Below are positions 8,523 to 16,569 of a DNA stretch of 64,000 nt, piece by piece. Position 1 is the stretch's first letter. Each line of letters starts with the position of its first letter. The notes beneath the pieces are model-generated. The model ran no database searches, was not told where the DNA came from, and saw only the letters and a program-made list of their open reading frames with translations. Both the position numbers and the translations under genes were made by a program. This stretch comes from Luteimonas sp. S4-F44 (GTDB taxonomy: Bacteria > Pseudomonadota > Gammaproteobacteria > Xanthomonadales > Xanthomonadaceae), in assembly GCF_022637415.1 (NCBI RefSeq), contig NZ_CP093340.1, positions 2,976,001 to 3,040,000 of the forward strand. Direction: 5' to 3'.

Positions 8523-9838
8523 GATGCCGCCTTCTCCGCCTCCGCCGCGGCAATCGCATCCAGCGCGGCCTGCACGTCGGTCAGCGCGACGCCCTCGCCA
8601 AGCTCGGCCGGCGCCTGCGCCGGTGCCAGCTCGCCGCGACGCAGGCGCGCAATGCTCTGCCCCGCCTCGCGCGGCGCGTCGAAGCCGTGGCTCTGCAGCA
8701 ACACCCGGTCGCCGTCCACAAGCTTGAAATAGAACCGGCCGTCGGCCTCGCGGTACTGCTTGAACTGCGGCGGCTCGCTGCGGATCGCCGCCGCACCGGC
8801 GGCGGCCGGCACCGCCACGCGGCCCAGATCGCGCAGGCCGACCGCATCGCGCAGTTGCGCCAGCAGCGGCGTCGCATAGCGCTCGCGCAACCGGCGCCCG
8901 CCATCGCGCAGGATGTCCTCGATGTCCGACGGCCTCGCGACCAACGCCTCGTAGCGCTCGCGCATCGGCGCGATCTCGCGCTCCATCACATCGAGCGCCT
9001 GTTGCTTGGCCTCGCCCCAACCGATGCCGTCGGCGAAGGCCTGCGCGAATGCGGCCGTCTGCTCGGGCGTGGCGAACGCCTGATAGAGCTGGAACAACGC
9101 CGAGCCCTCGGTATCCTTCGGCTCACCCGGTGCACGCGAGTCGGTGAGAATCGAGAACACCAGTTTCTTGAGCTGGGCAGGCGGCGCGAACAGCGGAATG
9201 GTGTTGTCGTAGCTCTTGCTCATCTTGCGCCCGTCCAGACCGGGCAGCGTGGCGACGTCGTCGTCGATCACCGCTTCGGGCAGCGTGAACCACTCGCGCC
9301 CGTACAGATGATTGAAGCGCTGCGCGAAGTCGCGCGCCATCTCGATGTGCTGGATCTGGTCGCGCCCCACCGGCACGCGGTCGGCGTTGAAGATCAGGAT
9401 GTCGGCGGCCATCAGCACCGGATAGAGATAGAGCCCGGCGGTCACCGACGCATCCTCGTCCAGCGCCTGGGCCCGATTCCGGTCCACGGCGGCCTTGTAG
9501 GCATGCGCCCGGTTGAGCAGGCCCTTGCCGGCCACACAGGTCAACAACCACATCAGTTCGGTGGTCTCGGGCACATCGCTCTGGCGATAGAACCAGACCT
9601 TCGCCGGGTCCAGACCGGCGGCCAGCCACGTGGCCGAGACTTCCAGGGTCGAGCGCTGCACCCGGGCCGGGTCCTGCGTATTGACTAGACTGTGGAGGTC
9701 GGCGAGGAAGTAGAAACTCTCGGTGCCCGGCGCCTTGCTGGCGGCGACCGCCGGGCGCACGGCGCCGACGTAGTTGCCGACGTGCGGCGTGCCGGAGGGC
9801 TTGATGCCGGTGAGGACGCGCAGGGGACGTTGTGACAT
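8519..9838 (-). CDS. trpS: Tryptophanyl-tRNA synthetase with C-terminal extension
   Basis: Class I synthetase that charges tRNA-Trp. The HIGH-type motif reads GTPHVGNY (about residues 16-23) and the KMSKS loop reads GRKMSKSYDN (about 202-211). The protein has 439 residues, about 100 more than the E. coli enzyme. The extra C-terminal part contains GRFYFKLVDGDRVLLQS followed by an arginine-rich helix, resembling a YegP/DUF1508-type module. The extension is in frame with no sign of error. The downstream membrane gene starts inside the stop codon. Confidence 0.95.
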   Translation of the reverse strand: MSQRPLRVLTGIKPSGTPHVGNYVGAVRPAVAASKAPGTESFYFLADLHSLVNTQDPARVQRSTLEVSATWLAAGLDPAKVWFYRQSDVPETTELMWLLTCVAGKGLLNRAHAYKAAVDRNRAQALDEDASVTAGLYLYPVLMAADILIFNADRVPVGRDQIQHIEMARDFAQRFNHLYGREWFTLPEAVIDDDVATLPGLDGRKMSKSYDNTIPLFAPPAQLKKLVFSILTDSRAPGEPKDTEGSALFQLYQAFATPEQTAAFAQAFADGIGWGEAKQQALDVMEREIAPMRERYEALVARPSDIEDILRDGGRRLRERYATPLLAQLRDAVGLRDLGRVAVPAAAGAAAIRSEPPQFKQYREADGRFYFKLVDGDRVLLQSHGFDAPREAGQSIARLRRGELAPAQAPAELGEGVALTDVQAALDAIAAAEAEKAAS

Positions 9839-10018
9839 GACAGCAGCGACAGACCAGGGATGCCCCAGTCTACCCGTTCGACTGCAGCCGATCCCGGTGC
9901 TGGCACCGCCAGCCCTGCGGGTCGAAGTGCTGGCCGGGCCCCCGGCCCGACTGGACCGGACACGAAAACGGGCCGGCGAACCGACCCGTCGTTGCGCATG
10001 GAATCTCGATGAAGCGGA

Positions 10019-10219
10019 TCAGTCGAGGGTCTTCTCGAACTCGCGCACTTCCTTTTCGGCGCGGTCACGCTCCCAGCCGTACTTCTCCTGCAGTTTGCCG
10101 GCCAGATACTTGCTGTCGCCGGCGGCGACATCGAACACGTCGTCCGTCAGGTCGCCCCACTTGGCCTGCGCCTTGCCCTTGAGCTGGGTCCACTTGCCGG
10201 AAATGATGTCTTTATTCAT
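10019..10219 (-). CDS. CsbD-family stress protein
   Basis: 66-residue soluble protein that opens [20 protein letters not shown], followed by a WGDLTDD motif and an amphipathic lysine/glutamate-rich C-terminus, all typical of CsbD (general-stress, YjbJ-like) proteins. The biochemical role of the family is not known. It lies between trpS and an entericidin-like gene, which suggests a small stress-response cluster on this strand. Confidence 0.9.
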   Translation of the reverse strand: MNKDIISGKWTQLKGKAQAKWGDLTDDVFDVAAGDSKYLAGKLQEKYGWERDRAEKEVREFEKTLD

Positions 10220-10411
10220 CGTCGTTTCGTCCTGTCATGAGGTCGGAAGGTCCGCGGAGGCGATGCGGATGCAATCGCGGCGGGCTTGGGGACATCCTCG
10301 CGCAGCGCACATCAAGTGGCGGTCAAAGGATCATGATGTCGGCCGTCACATCGCTGAGCGTTTCACTCAGCATCGGGATGGCGCCGGTCGGGCCACGCCA
10401 AAACGCCCAAG

Positions 10412-10437
10412 AAAAAGCCGGCGTTCGCCGGCTTTTT
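10412..10437 (-). terminator. Strong rho-independent terminator
   Basis: Perfect 11-bp stem: AAAAAGCCGGC (10412-10422), loop GTTC, then GCCGGCTTTTT (10427-10437). It sits just after the stop of the minus-strand entericidin gene. The A/T ends are symmetrical, so it could also act on the plus strand, where no gene needs it. Confidence 0.85.
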
Positions 10438-10461
10438 CGGATTGCATGCGCGGAGCGTGGA

Positions 10462-10620
10462 TCAGGGGCGACGCGTGGTGCCACCCGTGTCGTTCGCACC
10501 GTCTTCCATCTTCTCGCCGACCTTCTGGACGTCCTGGCCAGCGCCGCGGACGGTGTTACAGGCGCTCAGCGAGCCAACGGTGAACAGGGCGAGCAGCAGA
10601 AGTGCAGTCAAACGCTTCAT
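10462..10620 (-). CDS. Entericidin-like small lipoprotein
   Basis: 52 residues: MKRLTALLLLALFTVGSLSAC gives a signal sequence with lipobox LSAC, then NTVRGAGQDVQKVGEKMEDG, which matches the conserved tail of entericidin A/B-type lipoproteins. The mature protein is only about 30 residues and would be anchored to an envelope membrane. ATG 10620 is chosen over an upstream in-frame ATG because it begins the signal peptide directly. A strong terminator follows. Confidence 0.85.
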   Translation of the reverse strand: MKRLTALLLLALFTVGSLSACNTVRGAGQDVQKVGEKMEDGANDTGGTTRRP

Positions 10621-10752
10621 GGGATTCTCCAGGGAGGTTTCGCGGGCGATTGCGCGACAAGGCAACCGTTGGGCGGACTATAGGAGCCCGCAGTGTGAAT
10701 GCCGCGTGCAACGCGCCGGCATCTCCCGCCGCATCAGCCCGCGTCGGCGCCC

Positions 10753-11676
10753 TCAGTCCCGCATCAGCGTCGATTTTCCGAACAGGCTTTCGACCAGGTC
10801 CACCGCCAGCTCCGCGGTGGCGTTGCCATGGTCGAGCGCGGTGTTGACCTCCACCACGTCCAGCGACCCCAGCCGCCCGGTGTCGGCAATCATCTCCATC
10901 ACCAACTGCGCCTCGCGATAGTTGATGCCGCCCGGGACCGGGGTGCCGGTGCCTGGGGCGATGGTCGGGTCGAGCACGTCGACGTCGAAGCTCACATGCA
11001 GGTGGGTGTCGGCATCGACACCCTCGAGCGCCTGTTCGACCACGCGCCGCATGCCGACCTCATCGATATAGCGCATGTCGTAGATATCCAGGCCGTGCGC
11101 CTTGACCAGGCGCTTCTCGTCCGGATCGACCGAACGGATGCCGATCTGACGGAACTGGTCGACGCGCGTGGCCGGCGTTTCGCCGCCGAGCCCGGTCAGC
11201 ACGTCGGGCCCGATGCCGCACAGGCAGGCGACCGGCATCCCGTGCACGTTGCCCGACGGGGTGATCTGCGAGGTATTGAAATCGGTGTGCGCATCGAGCC
11301 ACAGCACGCGCAGCGTCTTGCCGACGGCCCGGCAGTGGCGCGCAACCGCCGCGATCGAGCCGATCGCCAGGCAGTGGTCGCCGCCAAGCATGATCGGCAT
11401 GCGCCCGCGCGCGAGCTCCGCCGACGAGGCCTCGAGCACCGCCTGGTTCCAGGCCACGACCTCATCGAGATGCCGATAGCCACCCTGCGGACCCTGCCAC
11501 GGATTCCGAGGCCCCTTGAGGTCGCCCAGGTCGACGACGTCGATCCGGCGCGCGAGCAGAGCCTCGGCCAGACCGGCCACGCGCAGACCCTCGGGCCCCA
11601 TCGAGGCCCCGCGACGCCCTGCGCCCACATCCGTGGGCACACCGAAGATCGAGACCGGCGGGTACGCGTGCTGCAT
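10753..11676 (-). CDS. rocF: Arginase
   Basis: Mn-dependent hydrolase converting L-arginine to ornithine and urea. The 307-residue product has all metal ligands: GGDH (H101), DAHTDF (D128, H130, D132) and SFDVDVLDP (D231, D233). The start is ATG 11676, giving the conserved VSIFGVPTDVGAGRRGASMGP opening; the in-frame extension upstream is arginine/proline-rich and not family-like. No ornithine-handling genes are beside it. The upstream region ends at the distal repeat of the tRNA-Thr island. Confidence 0.95.
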   Translation of the reverse strand: MQHAYPPVSIFGVPTDVGAGRRGASMGPEGLRVAGLAEALLARRIDVVDLGDLKGPRNPWQGPQGGYRHLDEVVAWNQAVLEASSAELARGRMPIMLGGDHCLAIGSIAAVARHCRAVGKTLRVLWLDAHTDFNTSQITPSGNVHGMPVACLCGIGPDVLTGLGGETPATRVDQFRQIGIRSVDPDEKRLVKAHGLDIYDMRYIDEVGMRRVVEQALEGVDADTHLHVSFDVDVLDPTIAPGTGTPVPGGINYREAQLVMEMIADTGRLGSLDVVEVNTALDHGNATAELAVDLVESLFGKSTLMRD

Positions 11677-11797
11677 GGCTTCTCCTGGGCGACTGGCGAA
11701 ACGCAGGCCGCGGGCGGACGGGGCCACGCGCGGACGACGGACACCGTGCGGCCATGGGGAGGCGCCTGGGCGGCGCGGGTCGCGGAAACGGCGTCTG

Positions 11798-11822
11798 GAT
11801 GGTGCCGGCACCCGGGTTCGAA
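11798..11822 (-). repeat. Distal att-like repeat (tRNA-Thr 3' end fragment)
   Basis: Identical over 25 bp to 13567-13591 and in the same orientation. On the minus strand it reads GGGTGCCGGCACCA plus flanks, i.e. the end of the T-arm stem, the acceptor strand and CCA. No tRNA 5' half is attached, so it is not a tRNA gene. Confidence 0.8.
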
Positions 11823-11973
11823 ACCCATGGGGGCCGGTTGAAATCGTTTGGAACTTCTAGCAAAGCCGGACGCGTGCCACGAAACTTCCATGGGCGCGCC
11901 ACTGGCAAGGAACGCAGTCTATCAGCCGAGGCGCCATGCTCGAACCTGCCCACCCGATCACCAAGGAAGGATC

Positions 11974-12282
11974 ATGTACAGAAGCGCGGGACTGGCCCTC
12001 CTCTTTGCCGCAGCGGCAATGGCACAAGCGCACCCGGGGGGCCTCAACGCAGAGGGCTGCCACCACAACCGGAAGACCGGCGACTATCACTGCCACATGG
12101 CGCCATCGGTACCGCCGGCGCCGCGGCAGCCCCTCGCTCCATCCACGTTCGTGCCAGCCACGGGATGGTCATATCGCAACTGCACAGAGGCCCGAGAGGC
12201 AGGCGCGGCACCCGTCCGACGCGGAGAGCCAGGCTATGGGCCGCACTTGGACAGGGATGGGGACGGGATTGGCTGCGAATAG
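11974..12282 (+). CDS. Secreted YHYH/Excalibur calcium-binding-type protein
   Basis: 102 residues. A signal peptide (MYRSAGLALLFAAAAMAQA) is followed by an YHYH-type motif, GCHHNRKTGDYHCH, a proline-rich linker, and a C-terminal Excalibur domain (YRNCTEAREAG then LDRDGDGIGCE) whose DxDxDG resembles an EF-hand calcium loop. A good Shine-Dalgarno (AAGGAAGG) precedes ATG 11974. It is probably periplasmic or secreted. It is the first cargo gene of the tRNA-Thr mini-island and is not a housekeeping function. Confidence 0.82.
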   Translation: MYRSAGLALLFAAAAMAQAHPGGLNAEGCHHNRKTGDYHCHMAPSVPPAPRQPLAPSTFVPATGWSYRNCTEAREAGAAPVRRGEPGYGPHLDRDGDGIGCE

Positions 12283-12436
12283 CCAGTATTGCCGTCCACA
12301 CTCCCGTTCTGCCGCGTCACCGATCTACGCTGGGCGCGCTTTTCAGCAACACCGAGTGCGCGAAGAGGAGTTGAGAACTGACGGGGAGCGCCGCGCCAGC
12401 GTCGCGCGGGTCGCAGCCCATGCGACCACGGCCGGG

Positions 12437-12781
12437 ATGATGCCCGGCATGCCTTCCAGATCAACAGCCAAAGCCGCCCTCCTACGCTCTCGCGAGCCGC
12501 ATGTGATCCCGCCTGCCGGCCTGGCCGAAATGCCGTCGCTCGGCGATTCCATCTTCAACGACCGCGGCTGGCGGAATCCGCTGTGCGGCGAGTACGTCGA
12601 TCGGTCTCGGTGGGAGGCGTACAGGATCGGGCCGGAGTCGTCGCGCGTGCTATCGAGCGTGCGACTGGTGGAAGACGGCGTGTTCGAGGTCACCAGCGGC
12701 GAGGGGTTCGCCCGCGTTTCGGACCCGCAAGCCGCGTTCGAGCTCGCCGCCGGCTGGGCGATCGCAAAGCTGCAGGATTGA
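12437..12781 (+). CDS. Unknown island protein
   Basis: 114 residues if started at ATG 12437; ATG 12440 or a later Met are alternatives. The N-terminal 30 residues look weak. The rest is protein-like, with aromatic and acidic residues (DRSRWEAYRIGP) and a regular C-terminus (AAFELAAGWAIAKLQD). There is no signal peptide or membrane segment, and I do not recognise a family. It is an island cargo gene converging with the small membrane gene to its right. Confidence 0.5.
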   Translation: MMPGMPSRSTAKAALLRSREPHVIPPAGLAEMPSLGDSIFNDRGWRNPLCGEYVDRSRWEAYRIGPESSRVLSSVRLVEDGVFEVTSGEGFARVSDPQAAFELAAGWAIAKLQD

Positions 12782-12791
12782 CGCGGAGGCG

Positions 12792-13016
12792 CTACGCAAG
12801 CGCGGTCGGCAATACCATCCAAGCGCCCGCGACCAGCGCCAACACGACGCCCGCGCCAGCGACCAGAACCACGCTGCAGCCCATGGCACGACCGAGCTTC
12901 GCTTGCCGGCCGGACCTGGTGGTGGGGATGCCAGTCATTCGCGCGAAGTCGCGCTTGGCCTTCGTCACACCCAAGACCTTGTTCCACGAGACGATACTTT
13001 TCTTGCGTCTAGCCAT
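12792..13016 (-). CDS. Small one-helix membrane protein
   Basis: 74 residues. A very basic N-terminus (MARRKKSIVSWNKVLG, then TKAKRDFARMTGIPTTRSGR) is followed by one long hydrophobic segment (VVLVAGAGVVLALVAGAWMV). A purine-rich GGAGGG lies just upstream of the ATG. The basic region facing the cytoplasm suggests an N-in topology. Function unknown. Confidence 0.65.
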   Translation of the reverse strand: MARRKKSIVSWNKVLGVTKAKRDFARMTGIPTTRSGRQAKLGRAMGCSVVLVAGAGVVLALVAGAWMVLPTALA

Positions 13017-13081
13017 TGCGCTTCCCTCCGCTTTAGATCCTTTCTGATCTGACTTTGCGCGCTCGATGTGACCTTCCCCAA

Positions 13082-13486
13082 TCAGCGCGTGGGGCAGCTA
13101 TACGCCGCCTGCAGCGCCGCGTCGACACCGGCCCCGACTTCTGCCTCCTGCAGCTTGCGCGGCGCGTGTGCCGCGTACACCACAAAGCCCTCGATCACCT
13201 CGCGGTGCGATGCACCGACCGGGAAGCAGTACGGGTTGCCTGGCGCGACGAACTTGTTGTCGATCACCGCCTGCACGTAGGCAAAGCAGTAGGCGCCGCG
13301 CGCTGCCTCGGCGGCAGGTGGCTCGTCGCCAGGGATCCATGGCTGCAGGCCGTCGCGGCACCATGTGGCAAGCTCGCCGACCGTGCGCGGGGGCTGGTCG
13401 ACACCGGAGGCCGAAGCCGCTGGCGCGAGCAGCGCGATCACAACCGCGGCCACGCCGGCCGCGATGCCTCCCTGCTTCATCGTCAT
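13082..13486 (-). CDS. Rap1a/Tai-type secreted immunity-like protein
   Basis: 134 residues with a signal peptide (MKQGGIAAGVAAVVIALLAPAASA). The mature part has the cysteine pattern of Rap1a/Tai-family proteins: CRDGLQPW, AYCFAYVQAVIDNKFV, NPYCFPVG and a C-terminal AAYSC. Characterised members neutralise type VI secretion amidase effectors in the periplasm. No effector gene is visible beside it, so it could be an orphan immunity gene or a paralogue with another job. Starts at 13486 and 13480 are both possible. It is the island gene nearest tRNA-Thr. Confidence 0.65.
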   Translation of the reverse strand: MTMKQGGIAAGVAAVVIALLAPAASASGVDQPPRTVGELATWCRDGLQPWIPGDEPPAAEAARGAYCFAYVQAVIDNKFVAPGNPYCFPVGASHREVIEGFVVYAAHAPRKLQEAEVGAGVDAALQAAYSCPTR

Positions 13487-13566
13487 CCCCTGGACGCAGT
13501 CGACCCGATTCTATCCAGACCGAGGCGTTCGTGGTCCCCGCCTCCCGGGATGACCTGGAATCCGTA

Positions 13567-13591
13567 GATGGTGCCGGCACCCGGGTTCGAA
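13567..13591 (-). repeat. Proximal att-like repeat inside tRNA-Thr
   Basis: Copy of the 25-bp repeat that lies within the 3' end of the intact tRNA-Thr gene and two bases beyond it. It pairs with 11798-11822. Confidence 0.8.
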
Positions 13592-13644
13592 CTGGGGACC
13601 TACCGCTTACAAGGCGGTTGCTCTACCAACTGAGCTATGCCGGC
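13569..13644 (-). tRNA. tRNA-Thr (anticodon TGT)
   Basis: 76-nt tRNA read on the minus strand. It starts GCCGGCATAGCTCAGTTGG, the anticodon loop is CTTGTAA (anticodon TGT), the T loop is GTTCGAA, and it ends TGCCGGCACCA. The 7-bp acceptor stem pairs GCCGGCA with TGCCGGC, and the CCA is encoded. Its 3' end is duplicated at 11798-11822. Confidence 0.95.
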
Positions 13645-13671
13645 ATGGGGCGGCGAGGCCGCGCGGGGATT

Positions 13672-14370
13672 CTAACCTGCATCCTGGGTGGTGGCGCAGT
13701 GGCCGGGTTCGGCCCGGGGCGCGCCGGTGCGCGTGCGCAGCGCGGCATCGGCGGTCGCCGCATCGACCAGCGCGTCGAGCCAGAGCTGCACCTGGCCGCC
13801 GATCGGCTCGGCCTGGACGGTAAAGCCGGCGACGCGCAGGGTCTCGACGCGCGCCCGCGCGGGCGCTTCGCTGTCGAAGCGCCCCAGCGCGATGCCGTAC
13901 GCGTCGTTGCCGTCGGCGATCACGTACTGATCCTCGATCCCGGCCGCGCGCAGCCGTGCGGCCATCGCATCGGCCGCGGCGCGGTCGCGCTGCGGCGGCA
14001 GCCAGACGCGCCATCCGCGCGGCGCGACAGCGACCTCGCGCGCGGACACGCGGACGCCGTCGCCGGCCAGACGCTGGCGCGCGGCATCGCGTGCAGCCGC
14101 ATCGGCGAACGGGCCGAGTGCGACGCAGCGCGGCTCTACCACCGCGTCGCCATCGCTGTCGCCGTCGAGCGCTGCGGTCTCCTCGCTCTCGAAGGCCTCG
14201 GCCAGCGGCATCGGCGCCGGTGGCGCGGCCTGCGGCGGGAGCAAGGTCAGCGTGGGCGCGGTCTCCGCGGGGAGAGGCGGCGATTCGGCCGGCGTGTCGC
14301 GCAGTGCCCACCAGGCGGCGACACCGAGATTGAGGATCACCAGCAGCAGGGCGATCGCGCGCAGTAGCAT
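13672..14370 (-). CDS. SPOR-domain protein
   Basis: 232 residues: one N-terminal membrane helix (LLRAIALLLVILNLGVAAWWA), an acidic/proline linker to about residue 80, then repeated alpha/beta units typical of SPOR domains (CVALGPFADAAARDAARQRL, YGIALGRFDSEAPARARVE), which bind denuded septal peptidoglycan. It lies 9 bp after coaX in the run birA-coaX-this gene. A role in the cell envelope or at the division site is inferred. Confidence 0.8.
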   Translation of the reverse strand: MLLRAIALLLVILNLGVAAWWALRDTPAESPPLPAETAPTLTLLPPQAAPPAPMPLAEAFESEETAALDGDSDGDAVVEPRCVALGPFADAAARDAARQRLAGDGVRVSAREVAVAPRGWRVWLPPQRDRAAADAMAARLRAAGIEDQYVIADGNDAYGIALGRFDSEAPARARVETLRVAGFTVQAEPIGGQVQLWLDALVDAATADAALRTRTGAPRAEPGHCATTQDAG

Positions 14371-14379
14371 GGGAGTCTC

Positions 14380-15126
14380 CTAGGCGCCGGTCCTGCTCGG
14401 CCTCGCACGGTACCAGCGCGCCAGGCCGGCCAGGACCAGATCGGGCCGCATCTGCGCCTGCGGCAGATGCGACTGCAGGTCCGCCGCGCCGCCGCCGTGC
14501 AGCAGCAGATCGGGCGTGCCGCCGATCCGCGTCGCGGTCTGGGCGAGGCTGCGCTCGACCAGCGCCACGGCGGCGCCTTCGCAACCCGAGGCCAACGCGT
14601 CGTCCGTGTCGCTCGCGAACTCGACATAGCGTCCGCCTGTGGCCGGCAGTTGCGCGACCCGGCGTTGCAAGGCCTCGCGCATCAGCGTCGGCGATGGCGC
14701 GATGCGGCCCCCCAGGTGCCGACCGTCGGCATCGAGCAGGTCGATCGTCAGCGCAGTGCCCACGCCGACCACCACCACGGGCGCTGCGGCCTGCGCGCGC
14801 GCCGCCAACAAAGAGAGGAACCGGTCCACGCCCAGTCGTGTCGGGTCGGCATAGGCGATGGTCAAGCCATCGAGCGCCGGCAGCGTGCGCGCCAGTTCGA
14901 CCTGCGCGCCACGTGCGGCCAGCGCGTCGAGCAGCACCGCCCGCAAGGCCGGCGACGCGACACTGGCCACCACCGCGGTCTCGATCTTCGGCGGCAGGCG
15001 CTCGATCCATGTCGGATCCAGCCCGCCGGCAGCATGCGCCGTCCCGGCGACCGGTCCGATGTCCGCACCGTCGAGCGGCGCGTACTTGAGCCGGGTGTTG
15101 CCCAGGTCGAACAGCCAGACCGTCAT
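14380..15126 (-). CDS. coaX: Type III pantothenate kinase
   Basis: First step of coenzyme A synthesis: ATP-dependent phosphorylation of pantothenate. 248 residues with the ASKHA-fold phosphate loop DLGNTRLKYA at the N-terminus, RLGVDRFLSLLAARAQA, VVVGVGTALTIDLLDADG and HLGGRIAPSPTLMREAL, all CoaX signatures. The ATG overlaps the birA stop (ATGA), indicating translational coupling, the usual arrangement in this lineage. No type I or II kinase gene is in the window. Confidence 0.93.
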   Translation of the reverse strand: MTVWLFDLGNTRLKYAPLDGADIGPVAGTAHAAGGLDPTWIERLPPKIETAVVASVASPALRAVLLDALAARGAQVELARTLPALDGLTIAYADPTRLGVDRFLSLLAARAQAAAPVVVVGVGTALTIDLLDADGRHLGGRIAPSPTLMREALQRRVAQLPATGGRYVEFASDTDDALASGCEGAAVALVERSLAQTATRIGGTPDLLLHGGGAADLQSHLPQAQMRPDLVLAGLARWYRARPSRTGA

Positions 15127-16121
15127 GTCGCGTCCCCGTTGCGCACGCTGACTTCGCCTGCGTGGTAGGTCCTGACGCCGTCGTCGAACCGGACGCGCAG
15201 CGCGCCGTCATCGGCGATGCCGTCGGCCATGCCCTCGAGCACGCCGGTCCCGGTCTGCACCCGGACCGCGCGGCCGGCCAGCGCGTCGACCGCTGCGAAT
15301 GCAGGCAGGAACGGCGCCAGGCCATCGCGATCGAAGCGCGCCAGCGCCGGAATCCAGGCACCGATCACCGCAGCGGCAACCACATCGCGCGACGGCAGTG
15401 CGGGCACGAGTGTCGCCAGGTCGATCCAGGGCTGGTCGATCCGGGCAGCGTCGGCGGCGGGCATCCGGACATTGATGCCGATGCCCAGCACCGCGCGCAC
15501 CGGCCCGGCGTGCTCGCCGCCGCCTTCGACCAGCACGCCGCCGAGCTTGCGCAGCCCGGCGCTGTCCGACACCACCAGGTCGTTCGGCCACTTGAGTCGC
15601 ACGTCGCCGACACCGAGCCCGTGCAGCGCCTCCACCGCGGCGACGCCGGCCACCAGGCTCAGCCCGCCCAGGCGCGCGAGCCCGCCTTCGAAGCTACGCT
15701 GCAGCGACAGGTAGATGTGCGCGGCCAGCGGCGAGCACCAGGTCCGGCCCCGGCGCCCGCGCCCGCCGGTCTGGCGCTCGGCCAGCAGCGCCTCGACAGC
15801 CACGCCCGGCATGGGTCGGCGCAGCAGTTCGGCGTTGGTCGAATCCAGGGTCCAGGCCACGTCGAGCCGATCCAGGCCCGCGCGCGCCTCGGCCGGCAAT
15901 GCCGCGATGATCGCGTCACGGTCGAGCAGCGACACCGGGTGGGCCAGCACATAGCCCTGCCCGCGCCGAGCCTCGATCGGCACGCCGGCCTCGCGCAGCA
16001 GGCCGATCCGCTTCCAGACCGCCGCGCGCGTCTGTCCCGACGCGCGCGCCAGCGCATCGCCCGACACCGGGCCTGCGATCAGCCGCGCCAGCAAGGCGCG
16101 CTCGGCGTTGGGCGTGGTCAT
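15123..16121 (-). CDS. birA: Biotin--protein ligase / biotin operon repressor
   Basis: 332 residues starting at ATG 16121; the long upstream extension is antisense to the mtfA region and was rejected. The N-terminus is a winged-helix HTH (LARLIAGPVSGDALARASGQTRAAVWKRI), so it can act as a repressor. The catalytic part shows the biotinyl-AMP loop RQTGGRGRRGRTW, KWPNDL and GIGINV, plus a C-terminal SH3-like cap. It attaches biotin to acetyl-CoA carboxylase. It is coupled to coaX by an ATGA overlap. Confidence 0.94.
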   Translation of the reverse strand: MTTPNAERALLARLIAGPVSGDALARASGQTRAAVWKRIGLLREAGVPIEARRGQGYVLAHPVSLLDRDAIIAALPAEARAGLDRLDVAWTLDSTNAELLRRPMPGVAVEALLAERQTGGRGRRGRTWCSPLAAHIYLSLQRSFEGGLARLGGLSLVAGVAAVEALHGLGVGDVRLKWPNDLVVSDSAGLRKLGGVLVEGGGEHAGPVRAVLGIGINVRMPAADAARIDQPWIDLATLVPALPSRDVVAAAVIGAWIPALARFDRDGLAPFLPAFAAVDALAGRAVRVQTGTGVLEGMADGIADDGALRVRFDDGVRTYHAGEVSVRNGDAT

Positions 16122-16280
16122 GCGGTGGTCGCGGGCGGATGGGCGGCGGAGACAGGCATGCCGGCAATTATCGGCGAGGGCGCCGCTGCTGTCGTGCGCT
16201 GCTGCGACGCAACGTCGCGGACGCGCGACCTGCGCTATAGTCGGCCGATATCCGTGTCCGCCTGGCTGCCGGGGTCTTCG

Positions 16281-16553
16281 ATGTCGATACGAGCGATGTT
16301 CTGCGCGCTGTTGCTCGCCGCCTGCCTGCCGGCAGCGGCCCGCGAAGCGCGCGTCCCCGGCCCCTCGGACGTTCCGCCCTGCGCAGCCGCGCCTGCGGCC
16401 TCCGCGCCCGAGGCGGCCGGCGGCGATGCCGTCCGGCGTCCGCCGCCGGCCAGCGCGTCGAAGACCCGGCCGGCGACCTCCGGCGGCATCGAGAGCGACG
16501 GCCCGCTGCGCGGCCCACGCTGGCATAGCTTCCTGCCCGGCATGTTCCGCTGA
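16281..16553 (+). CDS. Small secreted protein of unknown function
   Basis: 90 residues with a signal peptide (MSIRAMFCALLLAACLPAAA), an alanine/proline-rich middle and a distinctive C-terminus, RWHSFLPGMFR. A start inside a cysteine-containing signal could allow lipid attachment at LAAC, though the spacing is loose. It is divergent from birA and 16 bp upstream of the mtfA-type gene. Function unknown. Confidence 0.55.
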   Translation: MSIRAMFCALLLAACLPAAAREARVPGPSDVPPCAAAPAASAPEAAGGDAVRRPPPASASKTRPATSGGIESDGPLRGPRWHSFLPGMFR

Positions 16554-16569
16554 GGCGACGGCACCGGTC

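Larger units (their letters stand above)
11798..13591. mobile_element. Miniature tRNA-Thr-linked island, about 1.8 kb
   Basis: A 25-bp exact direct repeat bounds this segment: 11798-11822 and 13567-13591. The second copy is the 3' end of the intact tRNA-Thr gene (CCA end, acceptor strand and part of the T arm) plus two flanking bases, and the first copy is an isolated fragment. Inside are four small genes (YHYH/Excalibur protein, unknown protein, small membrane protein, Rap1a/Tai-like protein) on both strands. There is no integrase or transposase. The layout is what an integrase-mediated insertion at a tRNA 3' end leaves; its origin is inferred. Confidence 0.65.

Noticed and set aside
12583..14367. 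Plus-strand frames across tRNA-Thr
   Set aside because: They run through the tRNA gene and antisense to the Rap1a-like and SPOR genes; no start or domain support.
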